Source: Ailurus styani | Lineage: Eukaryota > Chordata > Mammalia > Carnivora > Ailuridae | Assembly: GCA_002007465.1 (NCBI GenBank) | Contig: LNAC01000687.1 | Span: forward strand, 37,783-101,782 | Length of the DNA stretch: 64,000 nt | Reading direction: 5' to 3' | Shown: positions 1 to 12,349 of the stretch, piece after piece | How the letters are laid out: every line of letters begins with the position of its first letter | How positions within the stretch are numbered: position 1 is the stretch's first letter | Position numbers and translations under genes: made by a program | Notes under the pieces: model-generated | Seen by the model: the letters and a program-made list of their open reading frames with translations, nothing else | What the model was told of the DNA's origin: nothing | The model's database searches: none

Positions 1-2526
1 TTTTCCATTTCTTTCTGTCTTCCTCAATTTCTTTCATGACTACTTTATAGTTTTCTCAGTACAGATTCTTCGCCTCTTTGGTTAGATTTATTCCTAGGTA
101 TCTTACAGTTTTGGGTGCAATTGTAAATGGGATTGACTCCTTCATTTCTCTTTCTTCTGTTTTGTTGTTGGTATATAGAAATGCAAATGATTTCTGTGCA
201 TTGATTTTATATCCTGACACTTGACTGAATTCCTGTATGTGTTCTAGCAGTTTTGGAGTGGAGTCCTTTGGGTTTTCCACATAAAGTATCATATCATCTG
301 CACAGAGTGAGAGTTGGACTTCTTCCTTTCCGATTTGGATGCCTTTTATTTCTTTTTGTTGTCTGATTGCTGAGGCTAGGACTTCTAGTACTATTTTGAA
401 TAGCAATGGTGATTATGGACAGCCCTGCCGGGTTCCTGACTTCAGGGGAAAAGCTCTAAGCTTTTCTCCATTGAGAATGATATTCGCTGTGGGTTTTTCA
501 TAGATGGCTTTGATGATATTGAGGTATGTACCCTCTATGCCTACACTGTGAAGAGTTTTGATCAAGAAAGCGTGTGGTACTTTGTCAAATGCCTTTTCAG
601 CATCTATTGAAAGGATCATATGGTTCTTGTTTTTTGTTTTATTAATGTCTTGTATCACATTATTTATTTGCGAATGTTAAACCAACCTTGCAGCCTGGGA
701 ATAAATCCAACTTTGTCATGATGAATAATCCTTTTAATGTGCTGTTGGATCCTATTGGCTAGTATTTTGTTGAGGATTTTTGCATCCATGTTCATAAAGG
801 ATATTGGTCGGTAATTCTCCTTTTTGATGAGGTCCTTGCCTGGTTTGGGGATCAAGGTAATGCTGGCCTTATAAAAGGAGTTTGGAAGTTTTCCTTCCAA
901 TTCTATTTTTTTGGAACAGTTTCAGAAGAAAAGGTACTAATTCTTCTTTAAATGTTTGGTAGAATTCCCCTGGGAAGCCTTCTGGCCCCGGGTTCTTGGT
1001 TGTTGGGAGTTTTGTTTTTTGTTTTTTGTTTTTTGTTTTTTTGATGACTGCTTCAATCTCCTTACTGGTTATGGGTCTATTCAGGTCTTCAATTTCTTCT
1101 GGTTCAGCTTTGGTATTTTATATTTCTCTAGGCATGCATCCATTTCTTCCAGATTGTCCAATTTTCTGGTGTAGAGTTGCTCATAATATATTCTTATAAT
1201 TTGTATTTCTTTGGTGTTGGTTGTGATCTCTCCTCTTTCATTCATGGTTTTATTCATTTGAGTCCTTTCTCTTTTCTTTTGGATAAGTCTGGCCAGGGAT
1301 TTATCAATCTTATTAATTCTTTCAAAGAACCAGCTCCTAGTTTTGTTGGTTTGTTCCACTGTTCTTTTGGTTTCTATTTCATTGATTTCTCCTCTGATCT
1401 TTATTATTTCTCTTCCCCCGCTTGGTGTAGGCCTTCTTTACTGTTCTTTTCCCAGATCTTTTAGGTGTAGGGTTAGGGTGTGTACTTGAGACCTTTCTTG
1501 TGTCTTGAGAAAGGCTTGTATTGCTATATACTTTTCTCTCAGGGCTGATTTTGCTGTGTCCCAAAGATTTTGAACAGTTGTGTTTTCATTTCATTTGTTC
1601 CATGAATTTTTTTTATTATTATTATTTGCCCCTGGGGTACAGGTCTGTGAATCATCAGGCTTACACCTTTTACAGCATTCACCATAGCACAAACCCTCCC
1701 CTGTTCCATGAAGTTTTAAATTCTTCTTTAATTTCCTGGTTGACTCATTCATTCTTTAGTAGGATGTTCTTTAGCCTCCATGTATTTGAGTTCTTTCCAA
1801 CTTTCCTCTTGTGGTTGAGTTCTAGTTCAGAGAATTATGGTCTGAAAATATGCAGGGTATGATCCTAATCTCTTGGTACCTGTTGAGACCTGATTTGTGA
1901 CCCAGTATATGGTATATTCTGGAGAATGTTCCATGTGCACTAGAGAAGAATGTGTATTCTGTTGTTTCAGGATGGAATGTTCTGAATATATCTGTTATGT
2001 CCAACTGGTCCAGGGTGTCATTTAAAGCCTTTATTTCCTTGTTGATCTTTTGCTTTGATGATCTGTTCATTTCAGTAAGGGGGGGTGTTACAATCCCCTA
2101 CTATTGTTGTATTTTTATCAATGTGTTTCTTCGATTTTTTTATTAATTGGTTTATATAATTGGCTGCTCCCATGTTAGGGGCATAGATATTTACAACTGT
2201 TATATCTTCTTGTTGGACAGATCCTTTAAGTATGATATAGTGTCCTTCCTCATCTCTTATGATATTCTTTGGATTAAAATCTAATTTATCTGATATAAGG
2301 ATTGCCAATCCAGCTTTCTTTTGATGTCCATTAGTTTGGCAAATTGTTTTCCACTCCCTCACTGTAAATCTATAGGTGTCTTTGGGTGTAAAATGAGTTT
2401 CTTGTAGACAGCATATCGATGGGTCTTGTTTTTTTTTATCCATTCTGATACGCTGTGTCTTTCAGTTGGGGCATTTAGCCCATTTACATTCAGGGTAATT
2501 ACTGAGAGATATGAATTAAGAGCCAT
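1..2526 (-). pseudogene. L1 ORF2 (endonuclease-reverse transcriptase), broken and cut by window edge
   Basis: ORF2p nicks DNA with an N-terminal APE-like endonuclease and primes reverse transcription on the nick. The start is the ATG at 2526, reading MALNSYLS, shortly followed by the L1 endonuclease motif LNVNGLNAP; a frameshift in an A-run follows after about 30 codons. The next open segment (2443 to 2072) has CLQETHFTPKDTYRF and IYAPNMGAANYI, typical of the endonuclease. Reverse transcriptase blocks follow at 900-664, 658-413 ([18 protein letters not shown]) and 406-56. The catalytic block near 292-304 reads LCADDM where active copies here read LFADDM, so the residue before Ala-Asp-Asp is changed. 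Several frameshifts make it a pseudogene. Confidence 0.92.
1607..1701 (-). mobile_element. 5'-truncated L1 3' tail nested in ORF2
   Basis: About 95 bases match the 3' end of the young L1 3'UTR (GATTCACAGACCTGTACCCC then GGGCAAATAATAA, minus strand), ending in a TTATTATTATT-rich run on the plus strand. It is flanked by TGTTCCATGAA at 1596-1606 and again at 1702-1712, a clear TSD. It is in the same orientation as its host L1. Confidence 0.88.
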
Positions 2527-2597
2527 TGTATTGCCTGTAAGGTGACTGTAACTGTATATTGTGTTTCTTCCTTTCTGGTCTATTTTAGGTTCTCTGC

Positions 2598-3503
2598 TTA
2601 AAGTACCCCTTTCAATATTTCCTGTAGGGCTGGCTTGGTGTTTGCAAATTCCTTGAGTTTGTCCTGGAAGCTTTTTATCTCTCCTTCTATTTTCAAAGAC
2701 AGCCTACTGGATATAGTATTCGTGACTGCATATTTTTCTTGTTTAGTGCTCTGTATATATTATGCCAGTTCTTTCTGTCCTGCCAAGTCTCTGTGGATAT
2801 GTTTGCTGTCAGTCTAATATTTCTATTATTGTATGTTATAGACCTCTTGTCCTGAGCTGCTTTCAGGATTTTCTCTTTTTCACTAAGACCTGTAAGTTTT
2901 ACTATTAGATGACGGGGTGTGGACCTATTTTTATTGATTTTGAGGGGGTTCTCTGTGCCTCCTGGATTTTGATGCTTGTTCCCTTTGCCAGATTAGGGAA
3001 ATTCTGTACTATAATTTGCTCCACTATACCTTCTGCCCCCCCTTTCTCTTCTTCCTCTGGGATCCCAATTATTCTAATATTGTTTCATCTTATGGTATCA
3101 CTTATCTCTCGAATTCTCCCCTCATGGTCCAGTAGTTGTTTGTCTCTCTTTTCATCCTCTTCTTTCTTCTCTGACATTTTGTCTTCTAAATCACTAATTC
3201 TGTCTTCTGCCTCATTTATCCTAGCAGTAAGAGCCTCCATTTTTAAATGCACCTCATTAATAGCTTTTTTGATTTCAGCTTGGTTAGATTTTAGTTCTTT
3301 TATTTCTCCAGAAAGGATTTTTATTTCTCTAGAGAGGATTCTCTATTATCTTCCATGTTTTTTTCAAGCCCAGCCAGCACCTTAATAATCGTCATTCTGA
3401 ATTCTAGTTCTGTCATATTACTAATGTCCACATTCATTAGGCCCCTAGCCATCGTTACTGCCTCTTGTTTTTTTGTGTGTGTTGATTTTTTCTGCCTTGT
3501 CAT
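2598..3503 (-). pseudogene. L1 ORF1 (RNA-binding chaperone), broken
   Basis: ORF1p is a trimeric coiled-coil RNA-binding protein that packages L1 RNA. The start at 3503 reads MTRQKKSTHTKKQ, matching the ORF1 start at 24927. The first 60 codons are open (MNVDISNMTELEFRMTIIKVLAGLEKN), then a frameshift near 3340 breaks the frame. The coiled-coil and RNA-binding regions continue in other frames to a stop at 2598-2600. The stop context resembles the LKGVL-stop ending of the sense L1 at 25835. Confidence 0.88.
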
Positions 3504-5077
3504 TTCATGCAAATAAGAATAGATGGATGAGAGAACAAAATACTAACGGGTAACAATGACTGCAGAAAAATATACACTAACCTAATCAGAAGAGAACTGG
3601 AACTGGGGGGAGAACAAGGAAGGAAAAAACCAGAAACCAAAACAAACAAACAAAAAAATCAAACAAATAGAAAAAAAAATTTTAAATAAAATGAAATAAA
3701 ACCCTATATCTATATTATCTATTTCTGTTTCTATATCTATCTCTGTCTCTTACTCTATCTGTATATCTAACTCTATATCTCTATCTGTATCTATTAGACT
3801 GGTGAATTGAACAGACCTTCTGTGTATATAAAAAATAAGGTTAAATACAATGAAGGGATAAAATATGACTATAATAATAAAAATTTAAAAAGATTATAAA
3901 CTGTTGATAAGATATAGTTTAAAAACGTTAAAATAGGGAAAAGGAAAAAAATTAAAAGAAAGGAGTAAGAAAAAATAAAATTCAAAGAATTTAACTTTGA
4001 GTGACTAAAGAATCATGGGAAAGAAGCCATTAATTCTCTGCGTTGCTTTTCCCTAGCTCTGAAGTTCCACAATTATCAGCAATCTTGAACTTGGCTTTGG
4101 CAGGATGTTCTTTCTGGTCTTCTGGGGGAGGGGCCTGTTGCTGAGATTCTCAAGTGTCTTTGCCCGAGGTGGAATTGCACCACCCTCACCAGGGTCCAGG
4201 CTAAGTAATCAGCTCGGGTTTGCTCTCAGGAGCTTTTGTTCCCTGAACACTTTCCGTACCACTTTGGAGGACGGTAATAAAAATGGCAGCCTCCCATTTT
4301 CTGACCCCAAGGAGCCAAGAGCTCAGGGCCTCACTCCTCAGTGAGACCTCAATGAATGCAGTCAGTCCCTCCCATCTCCCTGGCCTCTGGCCACACTCTG
4401 AGCTCACCTGGCCTGCGACAGAGCATTTCTATCTCTGCGTGTGGTCTCATTTAGAATCTCCAAACCCAGCAGATTCCTGCAGCTGCTCCCATGCCACCCA
4501 TCCTGGAGGAGGATGGAGGGGGTCTTTCTGGGTCTGCCACCCATGGGGTCCCCGCTCAAAGAGCAGTGGCCCGACTGTGCTTTGGATCATGGCCCAAGGT
4601 AACACTGAGCTGAGAGACACCTTCTCAGCTTGGCTCAATCCCTCCAGTTGGCTTCTCTCTGATACCTGGGGGCTCTGTCGCACTCAGACACCCCTGGTCT
4701 TTTTGTGTCCCCGTGGGTCCTGAGACCACACTGTCCCCACAAGGGCTTCACCCCCCGCTTAACCTCTGGGGTGACATCCCTCAGTGGAGCAGACTTCTAA
4801 AAGTTCCAATTTTGTGCTCCGCTGCTCTCTCACTTGCCAGGAGCCAGCCCCTCCCCCAGGATCTATCTTCCCATCGCTTCAGATTCACTTCTCTGCACAT
4901 CCTACCTTCTGGAAAGTGGTTGATTTTCTGTTCTTAGAATTGCTGCTCTTCTTTTGTTCAATCTCCTGTAGAATTTGTTGGTGTTCAGAATGGTTTGATA
5001 ACTATCTAGGTGAATTTCTGGGGTCTGATGGTAATCGGTCTCCTTCTCCTCTGCCATCTTGCTCCTCCTCAAGTAGT
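3504..5077 (-). promoter_or_regulatory. L1 5'UTR / internal promoter, with YY1-like site
   Basis: This 1.6 kb segment runs from the L1 5' end to ORF1 and matches 23365-24926 on the opposite strand. It holds a CTATATCT-type simple tract at 3705-3800, an A/T-rich stretch at 3830-4000 and a GC-richer 4080-5060 block. At its 5' end (5053-5061, minus strand) is CAAGATGGC, the core of the YY1 site known at the start of primate L1 promoters. Open frames here (for example 4283-4723) look like chance products of the GC-rich UTR. Confidence 0.82.
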
Positions 5078-6230
5078 GGGGACTTCTGATTTGCAGCCAG
5101 GTTGGAAGTTGTGAGTAACCTAGGGACCTAAGACTTATGGTTGACATCTGATGTAGGGAGTAGTCTCATAAGACAAATACTTAACCTGTGGGATCTGAGC
5201 TATTTCCAGGCAGATGGTGTCAGAGTTGAGTTAAATTGTAAAATACCCAACTGGTGTCACAGAGAATTGCTGGGTAGGGGGAAAGCCCCACACATGTGGT
5301 GTCAGAAGTGTTGTGAGTGTGGTAATAGATGAGTGTAGAGGAGACATAAAAGAGAGGGAGAGGCTGGTATTTTTCTGTTTCTAAGGATTGTGCAAAAAAA
5401 TGCTCTTAAAAGGCTATGTGAATTTTGAGAGTACACAGATAGTACACAGAGTTGCTCAGATAGATTTGTTAATGTTGGTGTTAAAAAATGGGTATTTGTA
5501 AATTATCTCTAAAGTACTCAACTTCACTCAATATAGAAACTGGACTAGTTCTAATTGGTCCTTTCAGATATTTTCACAAGGTCAGTCCATCCTTATTTTG
5601 ATGATTGCAAAAACCACACACTTTGTAGGAAAATTTAGAAAGAATTTTCTTAGAGTTATATCTCTGTTGCATTTTTGCAGCCAAACATTAGGATGAACGT
5701 ATCTAAAACATGATGTGTTCTAGATCAGGATGTCCTGCTCCAGGTCCACAGCAGCCCACACTCACTTTCAGCTTGTGTGGGTCCACACTGCACAAGTCAT
5801 CTTGCCTTCCAAGTGCTGCCTCAGTATTAGTAAAAAAGAAGTTTTATTGAATGTTTCAAATAACAACAGAAAATTAATCTCTTCAACAAGTGTGTTTCTT
5901 TTAAATATATCTTGTAAAAAATTACATTTTTAATGTTTTCCGCTTAAACACTATATCATAATAGGATTTTCATAATAGTTTTTACTTTTCTAGCAATAAT
6001 TAATGAAGTTAATAAACAATAACAACAATAGAAATAGTAGATATATGTCAAATATCATTTTTCTTACAGTATGTCTGTCATACAAAAATGGGAAAAGTGA
6101 AATAAAGTAAAAACAGAAAAAAAGCCATAAATTTATCACTCAGAGATAAACACTAAAATTCTTTCCATTTATTTTATTTTTATACAAGACTATATTTACA
6201 TGTTTATTAAAATAAAAAATAGGATGACAT
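5078..6230. other. No gene seen; unassigned DNA
   Basis: Short open frames only (longest 67 codons at 5730-5933), with no recognisable protein family, splice pattern or RNA gene. The last 350 bases are A/T-rich. Confidence 0.6.
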
Positions 6231-6239
6231 ATACTGTCT

Positions 6240-6440
6240 TAAAATACTTATTTATTATTTATAATGTTGGGAACTTATTCTTCTGCAACTCCATTCTAAT
6301 GACTGTATAGCATGCCATGTTTTAGCATTTATTAACCTATCCCTTTGTTGACATGCTTTGTTTCTCATTATTCACTAGTAGTATTACCAGGGATGCAATT
6401 GCAAAAGAAACTTTGTATTGTTGTGGTTTTTTGTGAAAGA
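6240..6440 (-). repeat. Old L1 ORF2/3' fragment
   Basis: The segment resembles the antisense end of an old mammalian L1 (L1M type): TTCTGCAACTCCATTCTAATG and, further on, a CTTTGTTGACATGCTTTG-like stretch. Similarity is loose and the edges are approximate. Confidence 0.45.
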
Positions 6441-6775
6441 AAAAGATGAACTAAAAACAGTTTCATAGCATTAAAGTAGACTCAATTTTAATTGGATAAA
6501 TTAAGTGAATGAATAAAACAAACACTTCAGCAGTTTGTCAAGAGCTCTGGTGACAGTAAATAACATGAGGTTTTAATTTTGGTCCAAAAGCCTGGGATAT
6601 TGTCATAATTTATTTATGCACTATAAAAATAGTTTAGAATAATAACAGCATTATATCATTTAACAGCATGTATTGTATGGATCACATACTATCTAATATA
6701 TGTAATACTAATGTAAATAATATTTATGAATATTATGGAAACTTGCTATAAAGCCTTCTTATATTGACAATAGTT

Positions 6776-6926
6776 TTTTTACTGAAGCACAATTAACATC
6801 TAATCTTACATTAGTTTCAGGTGTGCAACATATTGATTCAACAATTCCATACATTATTCAATGCTCACTATGAAAAGTGCAGTCACCATCTGTCACACCA
6901 TACAGTGTTATTATAATATTATTGAC
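6776..6926 (+). repeat. Old L1 3'-end fragment into which the ERV inserted
   Basis: ACTGAAGCACAATTAACATC, TTAGTTTCAGGTGTGCAACA and TATTATAATATTATTGAC are typical of old mammalian L1 3'-end sequence. The match stops exactly at the retroviral LTR (6927), so this appears to be the pre-insertion DNA. No continuation is visible on the far side of the ERV. Confidence 0.6.
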
Positions 6927-7368
6927 TGTGGGAGAGTAAGACCTCAGGGGGTAAAAGAAACAATAAGAACTAAAACAGGCATATATGGCAAAATCTGTAT
7001 CCATATGGCAAAAACCAACCATTCCCCATCATCTGGTACTGAGGTTGGATAAGATAGGCCTACTGAGGCCAGCTTTCCCATATCCTGCAGCCCCCTACTT
7101 AATGCCTCACTAAGTCCCATGTTGATAGTCCCCTACACAGTTCCTTCCTGCCCCTCACGTGATTGCTTTCTTGAGTTGTTTTTTCTTTGCTTCCACATAC
7201 CTGACATTCTAGGATAATAAAACCGAGAGTTCACCTGGACTCAGGGGCTTCACCTCTACCCTGCACTTCTTGGCAGTCCCTGGTGATAAAGCCCCTTTGG
7301 CCCTCTTTTTGTTCCAAGTTATTGGACTCAGAGTAATCATTGTCTCTCAATGAATGCGTTATGCAACA
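6927..7368 (+). repeat. ERV 5' LTR
   Basis: It begins TGTGGGAGAG and matches 15359-15805 along nearly its whole length. It has an AATAAA at about 7216 and ends CA at 7367-7368, two bases before a TGG-starting primer site. An end at CA 7349 is possible, but the primer-site spacing favours 7368. Confidence 0.88.
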
Positions 7369-7370
7369 AG

Positions 7371-7388
7371 TGGTTCCCCATGTGAGAA
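7371..7388 (+). other. Candidate primer-binding site, tRNA-Lys1,2-like
   Basis: TGGTTCCCCATGTGAGAA lies directly after the LTR. By eye it agrees at about 12 of 17 positions with the Lys1,2 primer site used by many betaretroviruses, and some differences fit CpG decay. The tRNA assignment is an inference. Confidence 0.5.
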
Positions 7389-7589
7389 GACTGAGCTTCC
7401 AAGCCTGGTAAAGGAAAAGGGTGCCCACACTTCATTCCAATAAAGGACATAGGTGACTCTGGCATAGTCTAGCATGCCTACTGCAAAGTTATTTTAGACT
7501 TTTCACCTGAATTCTTTTTCACTTTCTTCTTGGTTTACTTTTCTCTGTGTTTCCTTTTCTTTGCAGCTATTTCTCTTTCCCCTGCCAGC

Positions 7590-9012
7590 ATGGGTGGCTC
7601 TCTTTCTTGTGAGAAAGGCAGCACAAATTGCAATTGCTTAATCCTTAATTCCTGCTTAAAGGCAGCAGGATGTAAAGTCTAACATCAACAAGTGATGGAA
7701 TTACTAACAGTTATTAGACAACAATGCCCGTTGTACCCTAGAGAGGGGAGCCCAAATTTGGAGGACTGGAAGAGGGTTGGCCGTTGGCTACACCAAACTA
7801 TACAGCCTATGAAAGTTTCCCATCTATCTGTGTGGAGTAGCCTCGAGACCTATCCAAAGACAAGATAAGAACTCCCCTGAAACCAAAACATCAGATTTGT
7901 TGCCACCATCTCCTCATTCTCTTCTTCCCGGGACCTCTGCTCCCATGCCACCTCCTTCTTTCCCTCCTGAGCTATCCTCCTCTGACCATAATGCCTTATG
8001 CTTAAATGAAGACTCTGAAGTCTCACCCCCTACTTCCAGCTCTCCCATCCTTGCCAGAGCTGCCCGCCATTAATTATGAATCTACCATTGAATGACATTT
8101 TTGGGAGGGACAGCAAACTGAAGGTGAAATATTGCAAGCTTTCCCCATAATAAGGGGAGGAAATCAAAGACCCAGACATGAGACTCTACCCTTTGCAGTG
8201 TTTAAGAAATTTAGAAAGAGCATAACTGATAATGGAATTCAAAGCTCATTTACTAAGGGGATGATAAAAGCCATCAGACGTGGCTATAAAATGACTGCCT
8301 GGGATTGAAAGATAAATTAAAGCAGTTTTAACCACAGCCCAATATACTGTTTGGTTACAAGAATTCAATGTTGTGGCTACTGCTAGCTCTATAGAAAATT
8401 TGGGTGATGCAATTCCTATAGGGTTTGATATATTCACTGGGTCTGGCCCTTATACTAACCCTCATGCCCAGGCCCAATTACAGAAGCAAGTGTTGACTCA
8501 AAGTCTCAGGTGGTCATAAATCAGGGAATAAAATCTGTGAAGTTATTATACCCACGGCTCCTTTGTCACCATCGGGCAAAACCCCACAGAACCTTTCATT
8601 GACTTTGTTAATTTGCTACAAAAGGCTGTCATGAGGCAAATTGATAACCCCCAAGCAGCTGAGGTTTTGGTGCTACAATTGGCTTATGAAAATGCCAATG
8701 ATGATTAACAAAAGATTCTTGCCCTGCTTTGAGGCAATAATCATGACATTACCAAAATGGCAAATGCCTGTCAAAACATTGGTACAGAGACTTCTAAGGC
8801 ACAAGTCTTGGCTGCAGCTCTCCAGCCTCAAAGATGCTACAGTTGTGGCCAGGAAGGACATTTTCAGAGGATGTAAAAAGAAAAAAATTTTTTAAAAGCC
8901 TCTAAACCCAAAAAAAAATGTCCTAAATGCAAAAAAGTTTTTCACTGGGCCAATCAATGTCATTCAAGGTTTGACTCAAAGGGGAACAACATTTCAGGAA
9001 ATCAGAAATAGG
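7590..9012 (+). pseudogene. gag: ERV gag (matrix, capsid, nucleocapsid), broken
   Basis: Gag builds the retroviral core. The frame starts at ATG 7590 with MGGSLS, a typical N-myristoylation signal. A matrix segment reads CPLYPREGSPNLEDWKRVG (about 7725-7785), resembling betaretroviral matrix. The capsid major homology region is recognisable at about 8580-8630 (EPFIDFVNLLQKAV). Two CCHC zinc knuckles follow near 8830-8960: the first (CYSCGQEGHF) is broken by a frameshift before its last Cys, the second (CPKCKKVFHWANQC) keeps all four ligands. Multiple stops interrupt matrix and capsid, so no functional Gag can be made. Confidence 0.88.
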
Positions 9013-9770
9013 TCACCAGCTCCTACCCCTGTATAAAATCCAAGAGCCAAACTTGGAACATGCACACCCCCTCATGTATACCACTTCAGATGGGGTCACC
9101 CCCTCTGGATCACAAGTAGCCAAACTACAGGCAAAAACCTCAAACAATGCTAGTTTGGATTTACCCCTTGCAGAGGACCTCCTTTTAGATGAAGCCAATC
9201 CAATCAAAATGATTCTTAGCACATTATGGGACCCTCTCCCTCTAGAGAGTGTTGGCCTCACATTGAAGAAATCAAATGTCACCTGTCAAGGTGTTCAAGT
9301 CCTTCCAGAACTAATAGACTCTATACTGGTCAAATCAAAATCATGATCACCAGTGCTATCACTACTTCACCACCAGGACACAATTGGCACAGCTGTTATT
9401 ACTTCCTTTAATAACACCTGCCCATAAAAAGAAAGCCCAAATCCCCAAGTGACTTGAGAACACTAGGGCTTTCTGGGTAGCCAAACTTTCTCATATGAGG
9501 CCTCTCCTAACTCTTACTATAGAACAGACATCTATTACAGGACTCCTAGATTCAGGAGCTGATGTCCCCATCATTGCTTCCAAAGACTGGTCTCCTCCAT
9601 GGAAGACTTGTCACTCTTATGACTGTTGTGGATTTGGGGGGAATCCAAACCACCTGACAAAGTAAAAAATCATTCAAATGTACTGGACCAGCAAGTCAAA
9701 CTGCCATAATTGTGCCTTATGTCTTAGACCTTTGCATAACCCTATAGGGACAAGACTTACTCAGTCAGTG
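9013..9770 (+). pseudogene. pro: ERV pro region: dUTPase-like domain and aspartic protease, broken
   Basis: Two modules are visible. At about 9220-9420, spread over two frames, is a dUTPase-like block (LIDS, then YTGQIKIMITSAI and a PPGH-type turn). dUTPase keeps dUTP low during reverse transcription. At about 9500-9600 is the protease: GLLDSGADVPIIA contains the DSGA active-site loop, with the catalytic Asp codon at 9549-9551. Stops and shifts follow within 120 bases, including one in the stretch that should hold the flap. A gag-pro-pol frameshift site could not be identified confidently. Confidence 0.82.
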
Positions 9771-12290
9771 GAATAGTTTGTATTGGCACCCCTTCTTCAA
9801 ATTTATCGTGAGGGCCACTGTCATTCTCCTGCCACTCCAACTACAATGGTTCCCTGGCCCACTAGTTTGGGTGAAACAGTGGTCTTTAGAAGGGGAGAAA
9901 TTACAACAAGCAACCTTCTTAACACAAGAGAAATTAAAAGCAAACCACATAGAGCCCTCACATAGTCTATGGAACACATACATTTTCTGCATCCCTAAAA
10001 GGTCAGGAAAATGGAGGCTTATCTAGGATCTCTGCCAAATAAATGCCAGCATAATCCTTATGGAGCACTACAACCATGTCTTACAAACCCAGCATTAATT
10101 CCCAAAGGTCATCACCTCCTCATAATTGATTTAAAAGACTTTTTCACAATTCTTCTGCGCCCAGATGATAGAAAAAATTCCCTTTCTCTTTGCCTTGCAT
10201 TAATTCAGGAGCCCCACTGAAGAGATAATGGTGGATGGTTCTTCCACAAGGAATGATCAGCAGTCCCAGTATTTGTCAGAATTTTGTGGACCATGCTCTA
10301 AGGCCCACTTGTACTACATTCCCTGAATCTCTAATATATCACTATATGGATGATATTCTCTTGACATATCCAGATGCCATCACTCTAGCTAAAACATACG
10401 CCCATTTGGCAGATCATACCAATAGGGTAGGCTTACAATTGCCCCTAAAAGAGTACCAAAAATGGAACCATGGAAATATTTAGGCTATATTATTATTCAA
10501 AGACACATCCAACTACAAGGAGTCACTATTACAATTAAGGAGACTATGAGACTTCAAAACCTGCTAGGAAATATAAATTGGATTTGGCCCTCTATGGGCA
10601 TCCCAACTAAAGCCTACAAGACCTCTTTAACACCATAAAGGGAGACCCCAACCTCCTTTTTCCTTAAATCCTCTACCCTAAAGCAAAGGGAGAACTTAAA
10701 CAAAGAACAAAATGGCTCAGTACTCATCAATTAGAATGAATCAATCTTCGTAAACTGATACATTTTATAATCCTAAACACACCTCATAGTCCCACGGGCC
10801 CTGTCTGCCAATTTCTCCCACATGTTGGGGTCTTAGAATGTATATTTTAAGCCCATCGTTCCCCCAAAAATTATGCACTCATTTTGAGCAGTGGGTTTAC
10901 TTAATTAAACAAGGTCAAGATGTCAAATGCTTGCTGGACAGGACCCAGATGTCATTAATACAGGACTCTCTAAGACAAATTTCCCCATGGCTCTCCACCA
11001 ATCTGAAATTTTTCAAGTAGTGATAGCAGAGTATCATAGAAACATTAACTTTTCTTTGCCACAAGACAAAATCTTGCAAGGCTTTCAACTCCTTCCCTTT
11101 ACTCCCTTTACTGTCCTATCTGCTACTCCTATACCTGATGCCTTTTTAGTCTTTGTGAATGGATAAGGGAAATTAGGTAAGGGCTCAATCACGTGGCTTT
11201 AACAGGGCATTTGGAAACATTTTCTTACTACACATCACACAGCTCCACTCAGCGGGCCAAACTCGGTGATGTCGTTGCAGCTCTTCAACATTTTCAAGAC
11301 TGTCCTTTAAATATTTTCTATGACTGCCTGCATAGCTGGCACTAGTCAGGTCATTGAGACAGCCTTTATCCATAATGGTAATCATGCAATTTCTAAAATA
11401 TATTTAAACACTTTCACTGTCTAATACAAACCAGGACAGAATTACTCATATCAGATTACTCATATCAGATCTCAGTCTGACCTGCCAGACGTGTTAGTGG
11501 AAGGTAATACTAGAGCTGATAAATTGGTAATGTTTTTTTACAACCATTCAAGAAACACTTGTTTCTCATCAATTTTTCCACCAAGGTGCCAGAGATCTGA
11601 CCTTAACCTATAAAATACCTTTATGGCAGGCTCAGAAAATCACTAAAACCTGTCCTGTCAACAATACTCCAAAATTACTCCCCTAAAAGGGATTAATCCC
11701 TGGGGATTAATAAAAAAGTGAGTTATGACATATGGTTGTCACCCATTATAAACCCTCTGAGCATCTTAAATACCTCCATGTCACTATTAATACCTTCTCT
11801 GGCCTACTCCATGCCACAGCCCAATCAGGAGAAGCAAGTAAGCATATTAAAAAATGTATCCTTTCTACAATTGCCACCATGGGCCTTCCTAAACAAATTA
11901 AAACTAAAAAATGGTCCTGCTTGATACCTTTGCAATCTTTTTCAAAACATGGAACATTAAACCTGTTACTGGCATCCCATATAACCCAACCAGACAGGCC
12001 ATTGTTAAACAGGCCAAAGGCCTCATAAAAACACAACTATATAAACAAAAAAGAGGGAATATGGAGAGATGTACTTCCCCTCAGGAGCACCTTTATAAAG
12101 CCCTGTTTACTCTAAATTTTTTAAATCGCAATTTATCAGGTCTCATGGCCACATAATGACATTTTGTTCTGGATCAAGAAAAGGCCCAAACCTCTGGTCC
12201 TCTATTGACATACCCTACAAGGAACCCAATGGCAAGGACCAGTGGAATTGTTAACATGGGGAAGAGGTCTCTTTCGGGGCCTCTTTAGGT
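9740..12290 (+). pseudogene. pol: ERV pol (reverse transcriptase, RNase H, integrase), broken
   Basis: Reverse transcriptase spans about 9800-10650: FCIPKRSGKWRLI, HHLLIIDLKDFF, VLPQGMISSPSICQNFV (10238-10290) and YHYMDDILL (about 10336-10362), in shifting frames. RNase H remnants lie near 11130-11340. Integrase follows at about 11560-12290: a His-rich N-terminal part (HQGARDLTLTYKIPLWQAQ), a core with VTHYKPSEHLKYLHVTI and SGEASKHIKKC, and GIPYNPTRQAIV near 11960. At the first catalytic Asp position the copy has Val (before VTHY), and where the second Asp is expected it has Lys, next to a frameshift. Dead in several independent ways. Confidence 0.88.
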
Positions 12291-12349
12291 TCTGGCAAAA
12301 TCTGTATGGCCTTACCATGAGCTGGCATCTACAGGGATCAAACCCAATT

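Larger units (their letters stand above)
1..5077 (-). mobile_element. LINE-1 element, 5' part, antisense
   Basis: Read on the minus strand this is an L1 in order: 5'UTR (5077 to 3504), ORF1 (3503 to 2598), inter-ORF spacer and ORF2 (2526 to the window edge). The 5' end is recognised by the CAAGATGGC start that recurs at the other L1 5' ends here. The 3' half lies outside the window. Both ORFs carry frameshifts, so the copy is dead. An L1 3' tail has inserted in ORF2 at 1607-1701. The 5' boundary is set by loss of similarity to the other copies near 5077 and may be off by several bases. Confidence 0.93.

Noticed and set aside
4283..4723. 146-codon frame with plausible composition
   Set aside because: Lies in the GC-rich L1 5'UTR, on the strand opposite to L1 transcription, and matching sequence recurs in the other L1 5'UTR on the opposite strand.
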